64,000 bases of DNA, taken from the NCBI RefSeq assembly GCF_032854445.1, contig NC_088303.1:15321501-15385500 (forward strand), read 5' to 3'. This document shows positions 48,401-56,616 of the stretch, in pieces. Made by a program: the position numbers and the translations under genes. This DNA is from Liolophura sinensis (Eukaryota; Mollusca; Polyplacophora; Chitonida; Chitonidae). The notes under the pieces are model-generated. The model was not told the DNA's origin and did no database searches. It saw nothing but the letters and a program-made list of their open reading frames with translations. Positions within the stretch are counted from its first letter, which is position 1; each line of letters starts with the position of its first letter.

Positions 48401-51400
48401 CTGCACTGTGACGAGCTTGCATGTGCTTCTGAAAACAGCACTGTGACAAGCTTGCACGTGTTTCTGAAAATGGCACTGTGACGAGCTTGCACGTGCTTCT
48501 GAAAACTGCACTGTGACGAGCTTGCACGTGCGTCTGAAAACTGCACTGTGGCAAGCTTGCACGTGCTTCTGAAAACTGCACTGTGACGAGCTTGCACATG
48601 CGTCTGAAAATTGCACTGGGACGAGCTTGCATGTGCGTCTGAAAACGGCACTGTGACAAGCTTGCACGTGCTTCTGAAAACGGCACTGTGACAAGCTTGC
48701 ACGTGCTTCTGAAAACTGCACTGTGACGAGCTTGCACGTGCGTCTGAAAACTGCACTGTGACGAGCTTGCATGTGCGTCTGAAAACGGCACTGTGACAAG
48801 CTTGCACGTGCTTCTGAAAACGGCACTATGACAAGCATGGAAGTGTGTCTGAAAATATCAAAAACATGATGACAAACACAACCCTACGGTCAAGTGCTTG
48901 CTGCAGCTCTTCACACCGCCTGATCAATTCCTCCGTCTGCTCTCTGGAGGACTCTTCTGAGTGCTTTGTGCGGTTTTCCATGTCTAATTTCTCAGTCTGT
49001 AGCTCTGCCAGTTTTGATTCATAAATCTGTGTGTCTGAAATTAAGACAAAACTGGGAATGTTTTTATGCATGGTTATAAAAGTAATAAAATACATTAATA
49101 TTCTATACTGTCAAATTTACTCCAAAGTAACTTATTGACAGGAGAATTTTTGTGTGCAAAATTGAACACATATCCAAGAGTGTTTTGGAGTCCCCAATTT
49201 GTTTGGAAGTTTGATTATTTTCACAAAAGTTTTAAGTGTTCATATTTAAAGTATCATTTTAAGGCCATTATATGCTTGTCAAAGTGCATTTTTACGTACC
49301 AAACTTGAACTACAGTATCTCAAGAGAAAGCACAGGTCTGAATTTAATGACAAGACAGCAGATTATGTATTAGTGACTCATTCAACAAGCAGCTTACTGA
49401 GTTTCTCCTTCTGTCTGAGCTCTGAAATCAGCTTGTCTGATGCCTTGTCCAGTACAGTCTTATACTCCAGCTGGACCAGGGTTTGTAATTCACTCAGACA
49501 TTTTCTCTGATGCTTTACCTCTGATAAAACAGATGGTAACCTGGACTTACAAATGTCTAACTTCATCCTACAAAACCAAGACAACAAACAAGAGTAAAAT
49601 ATCACATATACCTAATATGTTGTGTCTCAATATTCTTTCCAAAACAAGGAAGATGGTATGCGAAAAAATCTTTTCTGTCATTTCCATTTTGCCTGATTTA
49701 ACATCAGACCAGAACACCAACCTTACGTGGGAAGGTCTGCCAGCAACCTGCGGATGGTTGTGGGTTTCCACACCCGGTTTCACCGGTTTCTCGGTATGAA
49801 CGCCTCGCAAACATGCAATATGGTTGAAATATATCAGAGAAAGTCATAATGATAAGTAAGTAAGTAAGTCTATAACCAAGCTAATATGAGGAAACACAAA
49901 CTATTAGAAGTCAATTTGTTAAAAATGTCCACATTAGTGTGAAACAACACGAGAAAACATCATACGTTGTAATTAATCATTGTAAGTATACACCCACCGA
50001 AGCATTTCCTTTGTTCCAATAGTCTCTGACAGTTTCTGCTCAAGATCTTTGTTTGTGGAGCACATTTTTTTGATCATCTCTTCTCTGGACTTTACATCAG
50101 ATTGTAAAGTTGAAATGCTGAAATAACAATACGCAATGAGTTAAGTCAGGTAACTTTCTTTGATGATTTCTTTCTATGTGTATATGCATGTATATGTACA
50201 CTGATGTACATGTCAAGAAGAAGTCTGCAAACCCATTCTCTGCCTGGTCTGTTCTGATAGTAACATGTAATTTCATTTTTCTCTGCCTGGTCTATTATCA
50301 TAGTAACATGTAATTTCATCTTTCACTTGCACATTAGGGATAAGCACATATTCAGGCACACAAACATACATTAATAAGCATTTTCATTCTGAATCATCAA
50401 TCACAGACATCCATGTAAAAAGGAAAGCTCTGACTATTAAAAGACACTAGACCAAGCGTATACATGCAGCGATAAAGCATTCCATTCCATATGGATTTTT
50501 CTGTAAATAAGCTCATATGCTCCTCTACATTCTTAAACAAATAGGTAAATATTTTATATTCAAAAATTTGTCCATTTTTTTTTTCAGTCTCTTTTTCCAT
50601 GGGTTTTTTGCACCTTGAGTTTCAACAAAGTTACCATAAACAATTCATACATGAAATACATTTGGCAGCATTCGTGACAAAAGATTTAAATTTATAGTAG
50701 TTTCCATCCTGATAATGCTGGAGACAAATTAACAATAAGTAAACAGTCCCTTAAATGTTCAATTTCCAAGCACACACATGTGTATATATGACCATGCCAC
50801 AAAACAAACAATAAGATATAATATACAGCTCATATCATGCATATAGATGTCCATTTGTTAGCTTACACGCCATCTTTAGCAGTTAATGCCTGCCTCAGGT
50901 CTGTCTCTTGCTTCTCTAGGTCCTCCACCCTCTGCTTTAGGCCTCTCTCCCTCTCCACACTACCCCTGTAATGTTCCAGCTCATTTTCCACCTCTTTAAG
51001 CTTCTTTTCTAGAGCTAAAACAACAGAATTAACTTAACTTACTGTAATTCTTCAAACCTTTTCGCATATTTGCACGGTGTTTATTCAAGCATATGCTGAA
51101 GGCATTATCCTGTGTAGACTGATAAAATTACACTTTTGTGAAGCCCTTAAATTGGCCAATCCAACCAATGTAGTTTTGTCTCGAAAAATCAAATTAAAAC
51201 TTTGCATAAACTGCACTGAAAGATGCTGTTTCACATGCAAAAAGGTCGAGGAATTGGGTAGTTGTTTTAACAGTTTGTTTGTACAGCATCTGATATTATA
51301 AACATATAAGTATTTAAAATATTTAATCAATGCTCAGTCATTAATATTGTAACAGCCTTGTGCACATCCATTCTATTTATTTTCTTATTTTATTGGTGTT

Positions 51401-51939
51401 TTACACCATACTCAAGATTATTAGGCTTATATGATGACAGCAAGTATCACACTGAAGAAACTGGGCGGAGCCTGGGGGAAACCCACAACCATCCGCAGAC
51501 TCCTGGCAGATCTTAATTTCCAAAAATGACCAAAGAGGACATTGCATGAACTTGAACAGTGATCAGATTGGTGAAAGGCTCCTGGGTAACTGTTCTGTGT
51601 TATTACACAAACCACAAAGCAATGAAGGCCCACTGAGCCACTGTAGTTTGGATTTCTGCAAAAAGTCCCATCTGAAGCCTTAATCCTTTCTTTAAACAAA
51701 ATCAGCAACCAAACACCCTAGGCATATTGCATTTACGAACTGTACTCAAATATGTAAATATTTGTTTTCACTGTGCCATGTTACTCACCCTTGATCTCAT
51801 TATGAATAAGGTAGCTGACCCCACAATACCGACACACGGTGTCATCTCTCTTCATCTGCCGAATCTCCTCAGGGAGGGGATGGTTTGGAGTGTAATGCTC
51901 AAACTCCATCTCCTCATTGTCACCTACAGCCTCAGCCAT
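39047..51939 (-). CDS. LEKR1: LEKR1-like coiled-coil protein, full 16-exon span
   Basis: Sixteen minus-strand exons join to about 583 codons up to the last exon, plus about 54 codons (first stop) or about 139 (if the frame breaks in the last exon are artefacts). The longer form, roughly 720 residues, is close to vertebrate LEKR1 as I recall it (about 690). The N terminus has PEEIRQMKRDDTVCRYCGVS followed by YLIHNEIK, with a single CxxC pair (C36, C39). The next exon reads LEKKLKEVENELEHYRGSVE. This 'VC.YCGVSYL...E' plus 'Y.GS.ERE' arrangement is how I remember LEKR1. The rest is charged coiled coil rich in Leu, Glu and Lys with heptad spacing, ending in a Ser/Asn/Gly-rich tail. Molecular role unknown. 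The family name is from memory of the motif, so a search should confirm it. Confidence 0.8.
40195..40285 (-). CDS. LEKR1: LEKR1-like exon 15
   Basis: The acceptor TTACAAGAG|ACGGTG is the one that keeps phase 0. Donor ACTCCAG|GTGAGT. Reads TVRKECEERFELTEALSEGQ then RAAPGPQKTP, ending the coiled coil. Phase 1 out. Confidence 0.85.
40660..40800 (-). mobile_element. SINE copy in the LEKR1-like gene (intron 14)
   Basis: Minus orientation on the window: 'tttattttattggtgtttta', 'cgctttactcgagaatattt', 'cacttatacgatggcagaca', then 'tgctggaagatcttcccacg'. Same family as 23150-23345. Confidence 0.8.
40900..41575 (-). repeat. Dispersed repeat with GGTTACCATGACAACC modules
   Basis: Four or so modules each carrying 'ggttaccatgacaacc', 'atgtatccaccaaaaatta' and 'aaactctatg', spaced about 130-160 bp. 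The family is the reverse complement of 4195-4680 and lies in intron 14. It ends in 'ctcggcctattggcgaggag'. Confidence 0.78.
42035..42168 (-). CDS. LEKR1: LEKR1-like exon 14
   Basis: Acceptor CTGTTTTAG|CCAAAG, donor CAAGAA|GTAGGT. Reads KAGTGGEDKVLSLKEELLDT then KDSLLNYQQEVKAVQQQLDS. Phase 0 out. Confidence 0.9.
42547..42712 (-). CDS. LEKR1: LEKR1-like exon 13
   Basis: Acceptor CCCTGATAG|TACAAAG, donor AGACTTG|GTATAT. Reads YKVQIGDLESQLRSAGADHQ then KLLDDLKNRAAETETKLRKE and IENLKSIIRDLEERL. Phase 1 out. Confidence 0.9.
43359..43436 (-). CDS. LEKR1: LEKR1-like exon 12
   Basis: Acceptor TTTTTGTAG|GAAATG, donor AACAAG|GTAAGT. Reads EMQIEKQKHRELLQEYLEKY then KEKENK. Phase 0 at both ends. Confidence 0.92.
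43570..44075 (+). repeat. Dispersed ~500-bp repeat, family A copy 2
   Basis: Pairs with 8220-8700 in the same orientation (see there). It lies between exons 11 and 12 of the LEKR1-like gene. Confidence 0.75.
44544..44630 (-). CDS. LEKR1: LEKR1-like exon 11
   Basis: Acceptor TTTTTTTCAG|TTGGAAG, donor ATTCTG|GTAGGA. Reads LEAALKKERERHNSDMTALE then EKLKENFIL. Phase 0 at both ends. Confidence 0.9.
44876..44969 (-). CDS. LEKR1: LEKR1-like exon 10
   Basis: Acceptor ATCTGCAG|GGAACT, donor GAGAAG|GTAAGT. Reads ELMIEAHQNRISELKESFKN then KMFEAEKWPEK. Phase 0 out. Confidence 0.92.
45333..45402 (-). CDS. LEKR1: LEKR1-like exon 9 (acceptor uncertain)
   Basis: Reads TQELKGRYDRAQMDLEALKA then E, donor GAAAG|GTAGAG, phase 2 out. 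The start may be 45397 instead of 45402 (see exon 8). The 5' splice site is confident. Confidence 0.78.
45859..45992 (-). CDS. LEKR1: LEKR1-like exon 8 (donor uncertain)
   Basis: Acceptor GTTTTCAG|GTTGCATG. Reads LHGELEQRQKDLQVSQKQFK then DLSNQLQEHQNLEKEIQRRA. Only a weak donor (ATAA|GTCAGT) combined with acceptor TTTAAG|GTCAG of exon 9 keeps the frame. The better-looking sites (CA|GTAACA with GTCAG|ACACAA) break it. A missed micro-exon is the alternative. Confidence 0.75.
46605..46995. repeat. 51-bp tandem array in intron 7 of the LEKR1-like gene
   Basis: About seven copies of a 51-bp unit: 'ctgcactgtgaggagtatgg', 'gagtgtggttagaaattgta', 'cttgttgaaac'. It starts about 110 bp from the exon 7 donor (measured on the gene strand). 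Confidence 0.9.
47103..47180 (-). CDS. LEKR1: LEKR1-like exon 7
   Basis: Acceptor TTCTTTTCAG|AGTGAAA, donor AAGAG|GTTAGT. Reads VKNQDIENLNAQLRQNTSSH then EQAVK. Phase 2 to phase 2. Confidence 0.9.
47215..47345 (-). mobile_element. SINE copy in intron 6 of the LEKR1-like gene
   Basis: 'tttatttgattggtgtttta', 'tgctgtactcaagaccattt', 'cacttatatgactgcggcaa', then 'ttcgcaggttgctgac'. Truncated at its 5' head (right end). Confidence 0.82.
47743..47824 (-). CDS. LEKR1: LEKR1-like exon 6
   Basis: Acceptor TTGTACAG|AAAAAAC, donor GTCAA|GTAAGG. Reads KTAEMEKSVSSLRMLTLEVE then QFKDNV. Phase 1 in, phase 2 out. Confidence 0.9.
48090..48855. repeat. 35-bp tandem array in intron 5 of the LEKR1-like gene
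   Basis: About 17 copies of 'ctgcactgtgacgagcttgc' plus 'acgtgcttctgaaaa' (35 bp), preceded at 48090-48260 by a 51-bp-like transitional unit. The first 35 bases align with the 51-bp unit at 46605-46995. All three minus frames are open through it, giving up to 276 codons (48008-48838), because the unit is free of stops. These are not genes. Confidence 0.92.
48888..49034 (-). CDS. LEKR1: LEKR1-like exon 5
   Basis: Acceptor TTTCAG|ACACACAG. Reads TQIYESKLAELQTEKLDMEN then RTKHSEESSREQTEELIRRC and EELQQALD. The donor GACC|GTAGGG is chosen over a nearby GT because only it keeps frame with exon 6. The 35-bp array begins about 33 bp after this donor. Confidence 0.85.
49398..49567 (-). CDS. LEKR1: LEKR1-like exon 4
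   Basis: Acceptor TTTTGTAG|GATGAAG, donor AAACTCA|GTAAGC. Reads MKLDICKSRLPSVLSEVKHQ and ends ISELRQKEKL. Phase 1 out. Confidence 0.9.
49715..49805 (+). mobile_element. SINE fragment in intron 3 of the LEKR1-like gene
   Basis: Only the middle survives: 'cgtgggaaggtctgccagca', 'acctgcggatggttgtgggt'. The tail is missing. Confidence 0.6.
49998..50117 (-). CDS. LEKR1: LEKR1-like exon 3
   Basis: Acceptor TTATTTCAG|CATTTC, donor CTTCG|GTGGGT. Reads ISTLQSDVKSREEMIKKMCS then TNKDLEQKLSETIGTKEML. Phase 2 to phase 2. Confidence 0.9.
50867..51014 (-). CDS. LEKR1: LEKR1-like exon 2
   Basis: Acceptor TTTTAG, residues 51-99, LEKKLKEVENELEHYRGSVE then RERGLKQRVEDLEKQ, donor GGCGT|GTAAGC, phase 2 out. 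Clear heptads begin here. Confidence 0.9.
51046..51262 (+). mobile_element. MITE-like element, copy 3
   Basis: Best-preserved copy of the ~215-bp family: left end 'aattcttcaaaccttttcgc', right end 'gcaaaaaggtcgaggaattg', which are inverted repeats. It lies between exons 1 and 2 of the LEKR1-like gene. Confidence 0.78.
51372..51505 (-). mobile_element. SINE copy in intron 1 of the LEKR1-like gene
   Basis: 'tattttattggtgttttaca', 'ccatactcaagattattagg', 'cttatatgatgacagcaagt', then 'aacccacaaccatccgcag'. Same family and orientation as 47215-47345. Confidence 0.8.
51789..51939 (-). CDS. LEKR1: LEKR1-like exon 1 with start codon
   Basis: ATG at 51939-51937 (G at -3 and +4), residues 1-50 from MAEAVGDNEEMEFEHYTPNH to NEIK, donor AAGG|GTGAGT, phase 1. 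An upstream in-frame ATG at 52008 exists, but the 23 residues between look non-coding, so I chose the inner one. Confidence 0.85.
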
Positions 51940-52478
51940 CCCAAAGAAACAACTCCAGGTCAACTTAAAAAAGCAGACAGTCAGGTACTGATCATGATGA
52001 CTGCTCATATTATTATATTTTATAGTATATTATTTCTGTCTTTATTCATTAGTTGTTTAATCTTATATCAAAAAAAATTTTCCATGAGTTTCTTTATCCG
52101 AATGGTGTTTAATGGGGGGACTCAAAAACTGTTCACTTCTGGGATGGTAGACTGTCAGTTTTATTTGTGAAGGAAGCCCAGGGGAAATTACTGGCTGATG
52201 AACTTTTTCATTCATGTGAAGTACAGATATGCACTCCATATCGGTAGAAGACAAGCACGATTTTAGATGAATGAACAATTATTAAGAGCAGTCCACTGTT
52301 AAATTCCCTGTCTATGGCCTGGATTGAATCCACACCTTGTGTGTCCTAGCAATTTATATTTCACTTATATGATGGCAGCAGGTTTAAGGAGTAGAGGAAT
52401 CCAGATTGGTCAGAGTACAATCTTTTCCTGAGTTACTGGCCAACTTCCCCACATGTGACATAAGTGCGTGTCATTGAT

Positions 52479-52933
52479 GGACACAGACCCCCATTACAAC
52501 TTCCGTTTTTCGGTAGGGACGATTGTAGTTCTGTGAATTTTAGGGTATAAAGTCTTTTTTTGCTCCCAGGCGTCCATTTTTGGTGCACAGGTGCATGCTT
52601 GGTATTAAAATGCTGGAAACTGTCTAAACTTTGAGGAGGTATGAGCTTTATTGATGAAAGTTTGAAACTCTGGGCGAGAGGACACAAGGTGTGAGGTAGT
52701 GATTAGGCTGCGAGTGACGTCCCCTTGGCGTTGCTAGGCACGCCTCCCAGCTGCCGGCATGGAAAGGTCCAGATTTTGACGGTCAACCTATGTCAAGATT
52801 TTTATGGCTTCTTTCTCACAGGCTGGGCCAGGTATGCACCAAAGCTTATTGGCCACGGAATGTTTGGGACTGAGCTACAGTGCTAGACGTTAACATTGTC
52901 GCTTATGGAAAATTAATGGGGGTCCGAGGCCTG
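52479..52933 (+). repeat. 455-bp terminal direct repeat, left copy
   Basis: Matches 56617-57071 at a constant offset of 4138 bp. The only difference I find is GTAGTGATTAGG here against GTAGTGATGAGG in the other copy. Ends carry the inverted core GACCCCCATTA/TAATGGGGGTC. Confidence 0.95.
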
Positions 52934-53189
52934 TACTGACGAAGTCACCAAAATGTGAAAAATGTCACTATGCGCTTAGATTTCGCAGCAGCCTGATAAT
53001 TTTTGGTGGGTATGTCTGTGATGTGTTTTGCATTGATTGAGCCGTTTTATAGCTTCTTGGGGCTATTTATTTTTTGAAAATATCCATTTTGATGAAAAAT
53101 CGGTAAAATGCTGTTCAGTGTAGGGTAACATGTGTATAGGCATCCTGAAATGAACAACATGCAACGTTCTAGTATTCCTACGCTTGAAA

Positions 53190-53578
53190 ATGGAGACGTT
53201 CAGAGCAGAAATTGCTGCAAAAATTGAAAGTTTCAGTGTTTATAACGAAAACGGAGCCTGTCGAGTGTGGACTGGACCATTGACGAGAGATGGTCGATAT
53301 GGCCTTGCCTCCTACAAAGACCCCGTCACACATCGATGGAAGAAGAAATACATCAGTAGACTTGTTTATATGGCCAGACAGGGGCTGTCACATTTAGATC
53401 CCAAGCTTGATTGTGCCACAACACACGCTGTGTAAATGTGGACCACACAAGCTTGGAACCGCATTGTGTTAACAATAACAGGCAGCGCTGCTGCAACGTA
53501 GGGCGCTGTCTCGGCCATGGGCAGTATGCAAGGTGCATGCTGCATTTAAGACTGAGCAGGTTGGTTTCCCCTCATTAA
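53190..53578 (+). pseudogene. His-Me finger (homing-endonuclease zinc-loop) ORF with a frameshift
   Basis: From ATG 53190 the first frame reads CRVWTGPLTRDGRYGLASYK (C.VW.G....GRYG) and SRLVYMARQG, then stops at 53433-53435. From 53411 the next frame continues LCHNTRCVNVDHTSLEPHCV and NNNRQRCC..GRCLGHGQYA to a stop at 53576-53578. Cys/His patterns of the form LCHN..CVN..H..LE....N..R..C are typical of the zinc-binding region of I-PpoI-like His-Me nucleases. Around the junction the expected '..SHLCHN' lacks its first residues, consistent with a deletion of about 10 bases. It lies inside the Mutator-like element. Confidence 0.8.
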
Positions 53579-53687
53579 AAATAATAAATAACAGATGTGT
53601 TTCAGATTTTGCTCAATTTCTGTCATCATTTTTTAATTTCTTTCACAAGCGACAACAGCAGTGACAAATTATATACAAAACTGGCGG

Positions 53688-55742
53688 CTACAAATATCTA
53701 GCGTATGTGTGATCTGTTGGGGTGTTGTCCAGTTGTCCCTTGGCATAGTCAGTTTTCTCTTCTGGATTTGAAAGCCTGTACTCAATGTGCTCTCGGAGTT
53801 TTCTGGCTGTATTGCGGAGTGATCTCCCCTTAACTGTCTGTCGCTTCTTATAAACCTTGTGGTACTGGTTCACCCTTTCAATCTGTTGTACTGTTTTCTC
53901 GCTCCTAGGTGAAATACTGGCGCCGACAGCTTGGAGTTTGGCAGCCGTGGACTTGTCCTGGCCATTGTTAAGTCTGTGGATTGTGGACGCCGCCCTTCCC
54001 TCCATATTTCTGCTGTAGTTTACATTCTTGGGCAAGGAGACGCTGAGTGATCTGTTGACAGCTTCGCACTTTTGAGTACTGGTGTTCATCCGGAGACTGG
54101 TGACGGCTGTCTCGCTCAACCTCATGTGCAGTACTTCGGTCAATAGTTTCCTGTCGTTGTCATCCATGTTGAAAGGGCAGAGTTTACTGGTGGATAAAAA
54201 CAGGGATCTCTCCCACCAGCTGCTGGTTTCCCCTCCGGAGCAAACCACACTGTTCCTGCGGCATTTGGAACAGTCCCCACCGTAACACCTGACCGTTGCA
54301 TCCACAACCCTGGGTAGGTAAGCTTTTATTTTCCTTATGTCACCAATGTGCTCAGACATAAGTTGAGAAAATATCAAGCTACACCTGGCCTTAACATCCT
54401 GACTCAACACCTTCTGTGCTTTCTTCCTGGCTTCCCTCGTTCGGCCCTGTCCTTCAAACATGGCATCGCTGAACTTAGCCTGGTTACATTTCTTGAACTG
54501 GGATCTACCAAGGTGCGTGGGGTCTGCTAACCGTTCGACCTCCCACAGTGGCTCGACCAGTCGGATGCCGTCCTCCACTCCCTTGGCTGACCTGGAGTCG
54601 CCGTCCGTGGTTACGTGCTTGGCTAAAACACCTTGCCTCGCCAATCCCTCGCCAATCTCGTTCCCCATATTATACTCGGACCAGGGGGCATGTGGGTTTG
54701 TGTTCGCTGTGCACTCCTCGTGTCCTCCAGGGCACTTTACTTGGAAGCCTTTTCCTCTCAGCCAGGACCCAGTCCAACACAATTTATTCTTCAGTGCTGC
54801 GGAGACAATGTATTGCTTGTCTGTTGATGTCTCCACTGCCAGGGAAATGGCTTGTGAAGCATTCTGGCCCGGTTTCTTGGGACTGGTTATGGTAATGCTG
54901 TTGTAGCGAGTGTCTGTGGCCAGATCTATTGTGCTGTCATCCTCTCCTCTTTGCCTTTTGTATGCCTTTACCTCTTCCACCTTATTTGCCATATCCTCTC
55001 TGTTCAGCTTTGCGATTGCAGATGCGACATGGTTTGCAGTGCGATGCATGTTCCTACGAGTGGCAGGCGGCACGTCCATTGCTGCAAATAGGAGTCTGGC
55101 TCGGGTGTTCCCCATTGGTGTGTCCTGGAGGCCTACTTGAAGAGCTCGGTTCACCGCTGCAGCTTTTTGGCCAGGTCTGTTGCATTCTACCTCTTTGTAG
55201 AATTTGTGGAAGCCAGATACATAGTCACAGTCACAGCACTTAAAACTGAACGCCCAGGCTAAACCCCACTTTTTCTCTGCAGCTATCTCTAACCTGGGCA
55301 GTGGACAGTGGTCCTTGGTCTCACTGTGCTCAAGCATAACTTTGTTCCATATACACACCATTTTCTGTATGTCTATGAGTCGCATTCCTTCAGCAGCCCA
55401 TTCCCGCTCATGGGTATCTCTGTCTGATCCAGCCGTGGAATCTACCTTGCACCGTCTTGGCCGCTGTATTCTCTTTGTGTCAGGCTGGTGTGTTCTTACA
55501 GCCTCCTGATTGGGCTGGAAATCTGTGTCCATCAAGGAACACCCAGGCAGAGGATTCAGCATGTCTGTAACTGCTGACAGGTTATTTGAGCGATCCTGGG
55601 CCTTTCCAGCTTGAAATCTAGACTGTTTCCTCTTTCTGTCTCCCTTCATGGTGTTTTGGGGTAGATTGTTTGCCTTGTTAACTGTCAGACTGACCAATAT
55701 AGGTGTACTTGGTGGCTGCCTGATTGGAAATGTTAAATTCAT
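53688..55742 (-). CDS. Mutator-like transposase, intact 684-aa ORF
   Basis: A single uninterrupted frame from ATG 55742 to TAG 53688. The N-terminal third is basic (KGDRKRKQSRFQ, a likely nuclear targeting segment) with a CCDCDY knuckle at 169-174. The transposase core has an Asp at D277 in the family context ATDTRYNS and a second at D380 in KHVTTDGDSRSAKGV. A Cys cluster CYGGDCSKC then C501 at 486-501 follows. These features match the large Mutator-like transposase domain found in many aquatic invertebrate genomes; the enzyme would cut and rejoin element ends. Coding GC is higher than in the flanking host DNA. No introns are needed. The third catalytic acid cannot be placed with confidence. 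Confidence 0.85.
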   Translation of the reverse strand: MNLTFPIRQPPSTPILVSLTVNKANNLPQNTMKGDRKRKQSRFQAGKAQDRSNNLSAVTDMLNPLPGCSLMDTDFQPNQEAVRTHQPDTKRIQRPRRCKVDSTAGSDRDTHEREWAAEGMRLIDIQKMVCIWNKVMLEHSETKDHCPLPRLEIAAEKKWGLAWAFSFKCCDCDYVSGFHKFYKEVECNRPGQKAAAVNRALQVGLQDTPMGNTRARLLFAAMDVPPATRRNMHRTANHVASAIAKLNREDMANKVEEVKAYKRQRGEDDSTIDLATDTRYNSITITSPKKPGQNASQAISLAVETSTDKQYIVSAALKNKLCWTGSWLRGKGFQVKCPGGHEECTANTNPHAPWSEYNMGNEIGEGLARQGVLAKHVTTDGDSRSAKGVEDGIRLVEPLWEVERLADPTHLGRSQFKKCNQAKFSDAMFEGQGRTREARKKAQKVLSQDVKARCSLIFSQLMSEHIGDIRKIKAYLPRVVDATVRCYGGDCSKCRRNSVVCSGGETSSWWERSLFLSTSKLCPFNMDDNDRKLLTEVLHMRLSETAVTSLRMNTSTQKCEAVNRSLSVSLPKNVNYSRNMEGRAASTIHRLNNGQDKSTAAKLQAVGASISPRSEKTVQQIERVNQYHKVYKKRQTVKGRSLRNTARKLREHIEYRLSNPEEKTDYAKGQLDNTPTDHTYARYL

Positions 55743-56616
55743 ATTTTTCCTCTCTGTTTATATGTTGTAGATGCCAATGTGACACCCTTTGATGTGACTG
55801 TGTAGAGTAATAACCTGCTGTGAGACAACAGCAATGGTGCAGGGAGGTTTTTGCATGGTGAGGTGGTCAGCCAATCAGCAGTCATGGGGGAGGAGGGCAG
55901 GGGGGGGGGATGCCTGGCTGGGTGGTCTTTTAAAGGGTTTCATCATGCTATTCAGTGGGGAACTGGGATACTAGTCTTTTCTTAAGTCCTGTCCACTAAA
56001 AAAGTGCCTGTGAGTAGGTCTTCATCACCTTGAGGCATTGTTCTTGCTTTGATTTTGGTCACAAATGATTGTTCCGAAATCGTGACAATCCGCTTTGATA
56101 CCCCCTACCACACTGTCAGTCAATTTTTTTCACATAGTTGCTGAAGTAAATGTCTTATATTTGGACATTTAATTGTCAGATAAATTGCCTATATTTTGAT
56201 GTATGCTTTGACACTTTTGGCTTGTAACTTTCATATTTAAAGCTGCTCTGAGTAGAAAAGTCTTCTTAAAAATGTATATTTCTCTAAATGGTTGCTTTTG
56301 AAAAGTCTAAAGTGCTCTGTCAATGTGATTTTTTTAACTTTTCTTGCAGATAAACATCTTGTCTTTCCAAAACAGTTGACCTGATGGAGATATCTTGAAC
56401 GGTATATGCACTGCAAAGCTTCAAAGTTTACCCTTCAGAGTTTTTTCACCCTGAAAAAAAGACACATGTCCAAGATGGGGGTACCCCAACTTGAATTCAT
56501 TCAACTCCAAAGTTTCTGCATGTATCAAGCCCTAATTTTGCCTGTGAGGTTCAGAAGTGTCAGGAATTGTGTGGTGCAAAAATTATTGATTTTGAAAAAA
56601 GGTGGCTGGTGTGATA

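Noticed and set aside
48008-48838. Minus-strand frames of up to 276 codons in all three phases
   Set aside because: The 35-bp repeat lacks stops, so every frame stays open. This is a property of the array, not evidence of a protein.
52433-52687. Minus-strand frame in the 455-bp repeat, also seen at 56583-56924
   Set aside because: The frame is shared only because the DNA is repeated; it extends into different flanking sequence at each site and shows no domain.
54082-55509. Plus-strand open frames (up to 148 codons) opposite the transposase
   Set aside because: They lie antisense to an intact, domain-bearing transposase and have no recognisable domains; shadows of high-GC coding sequence.
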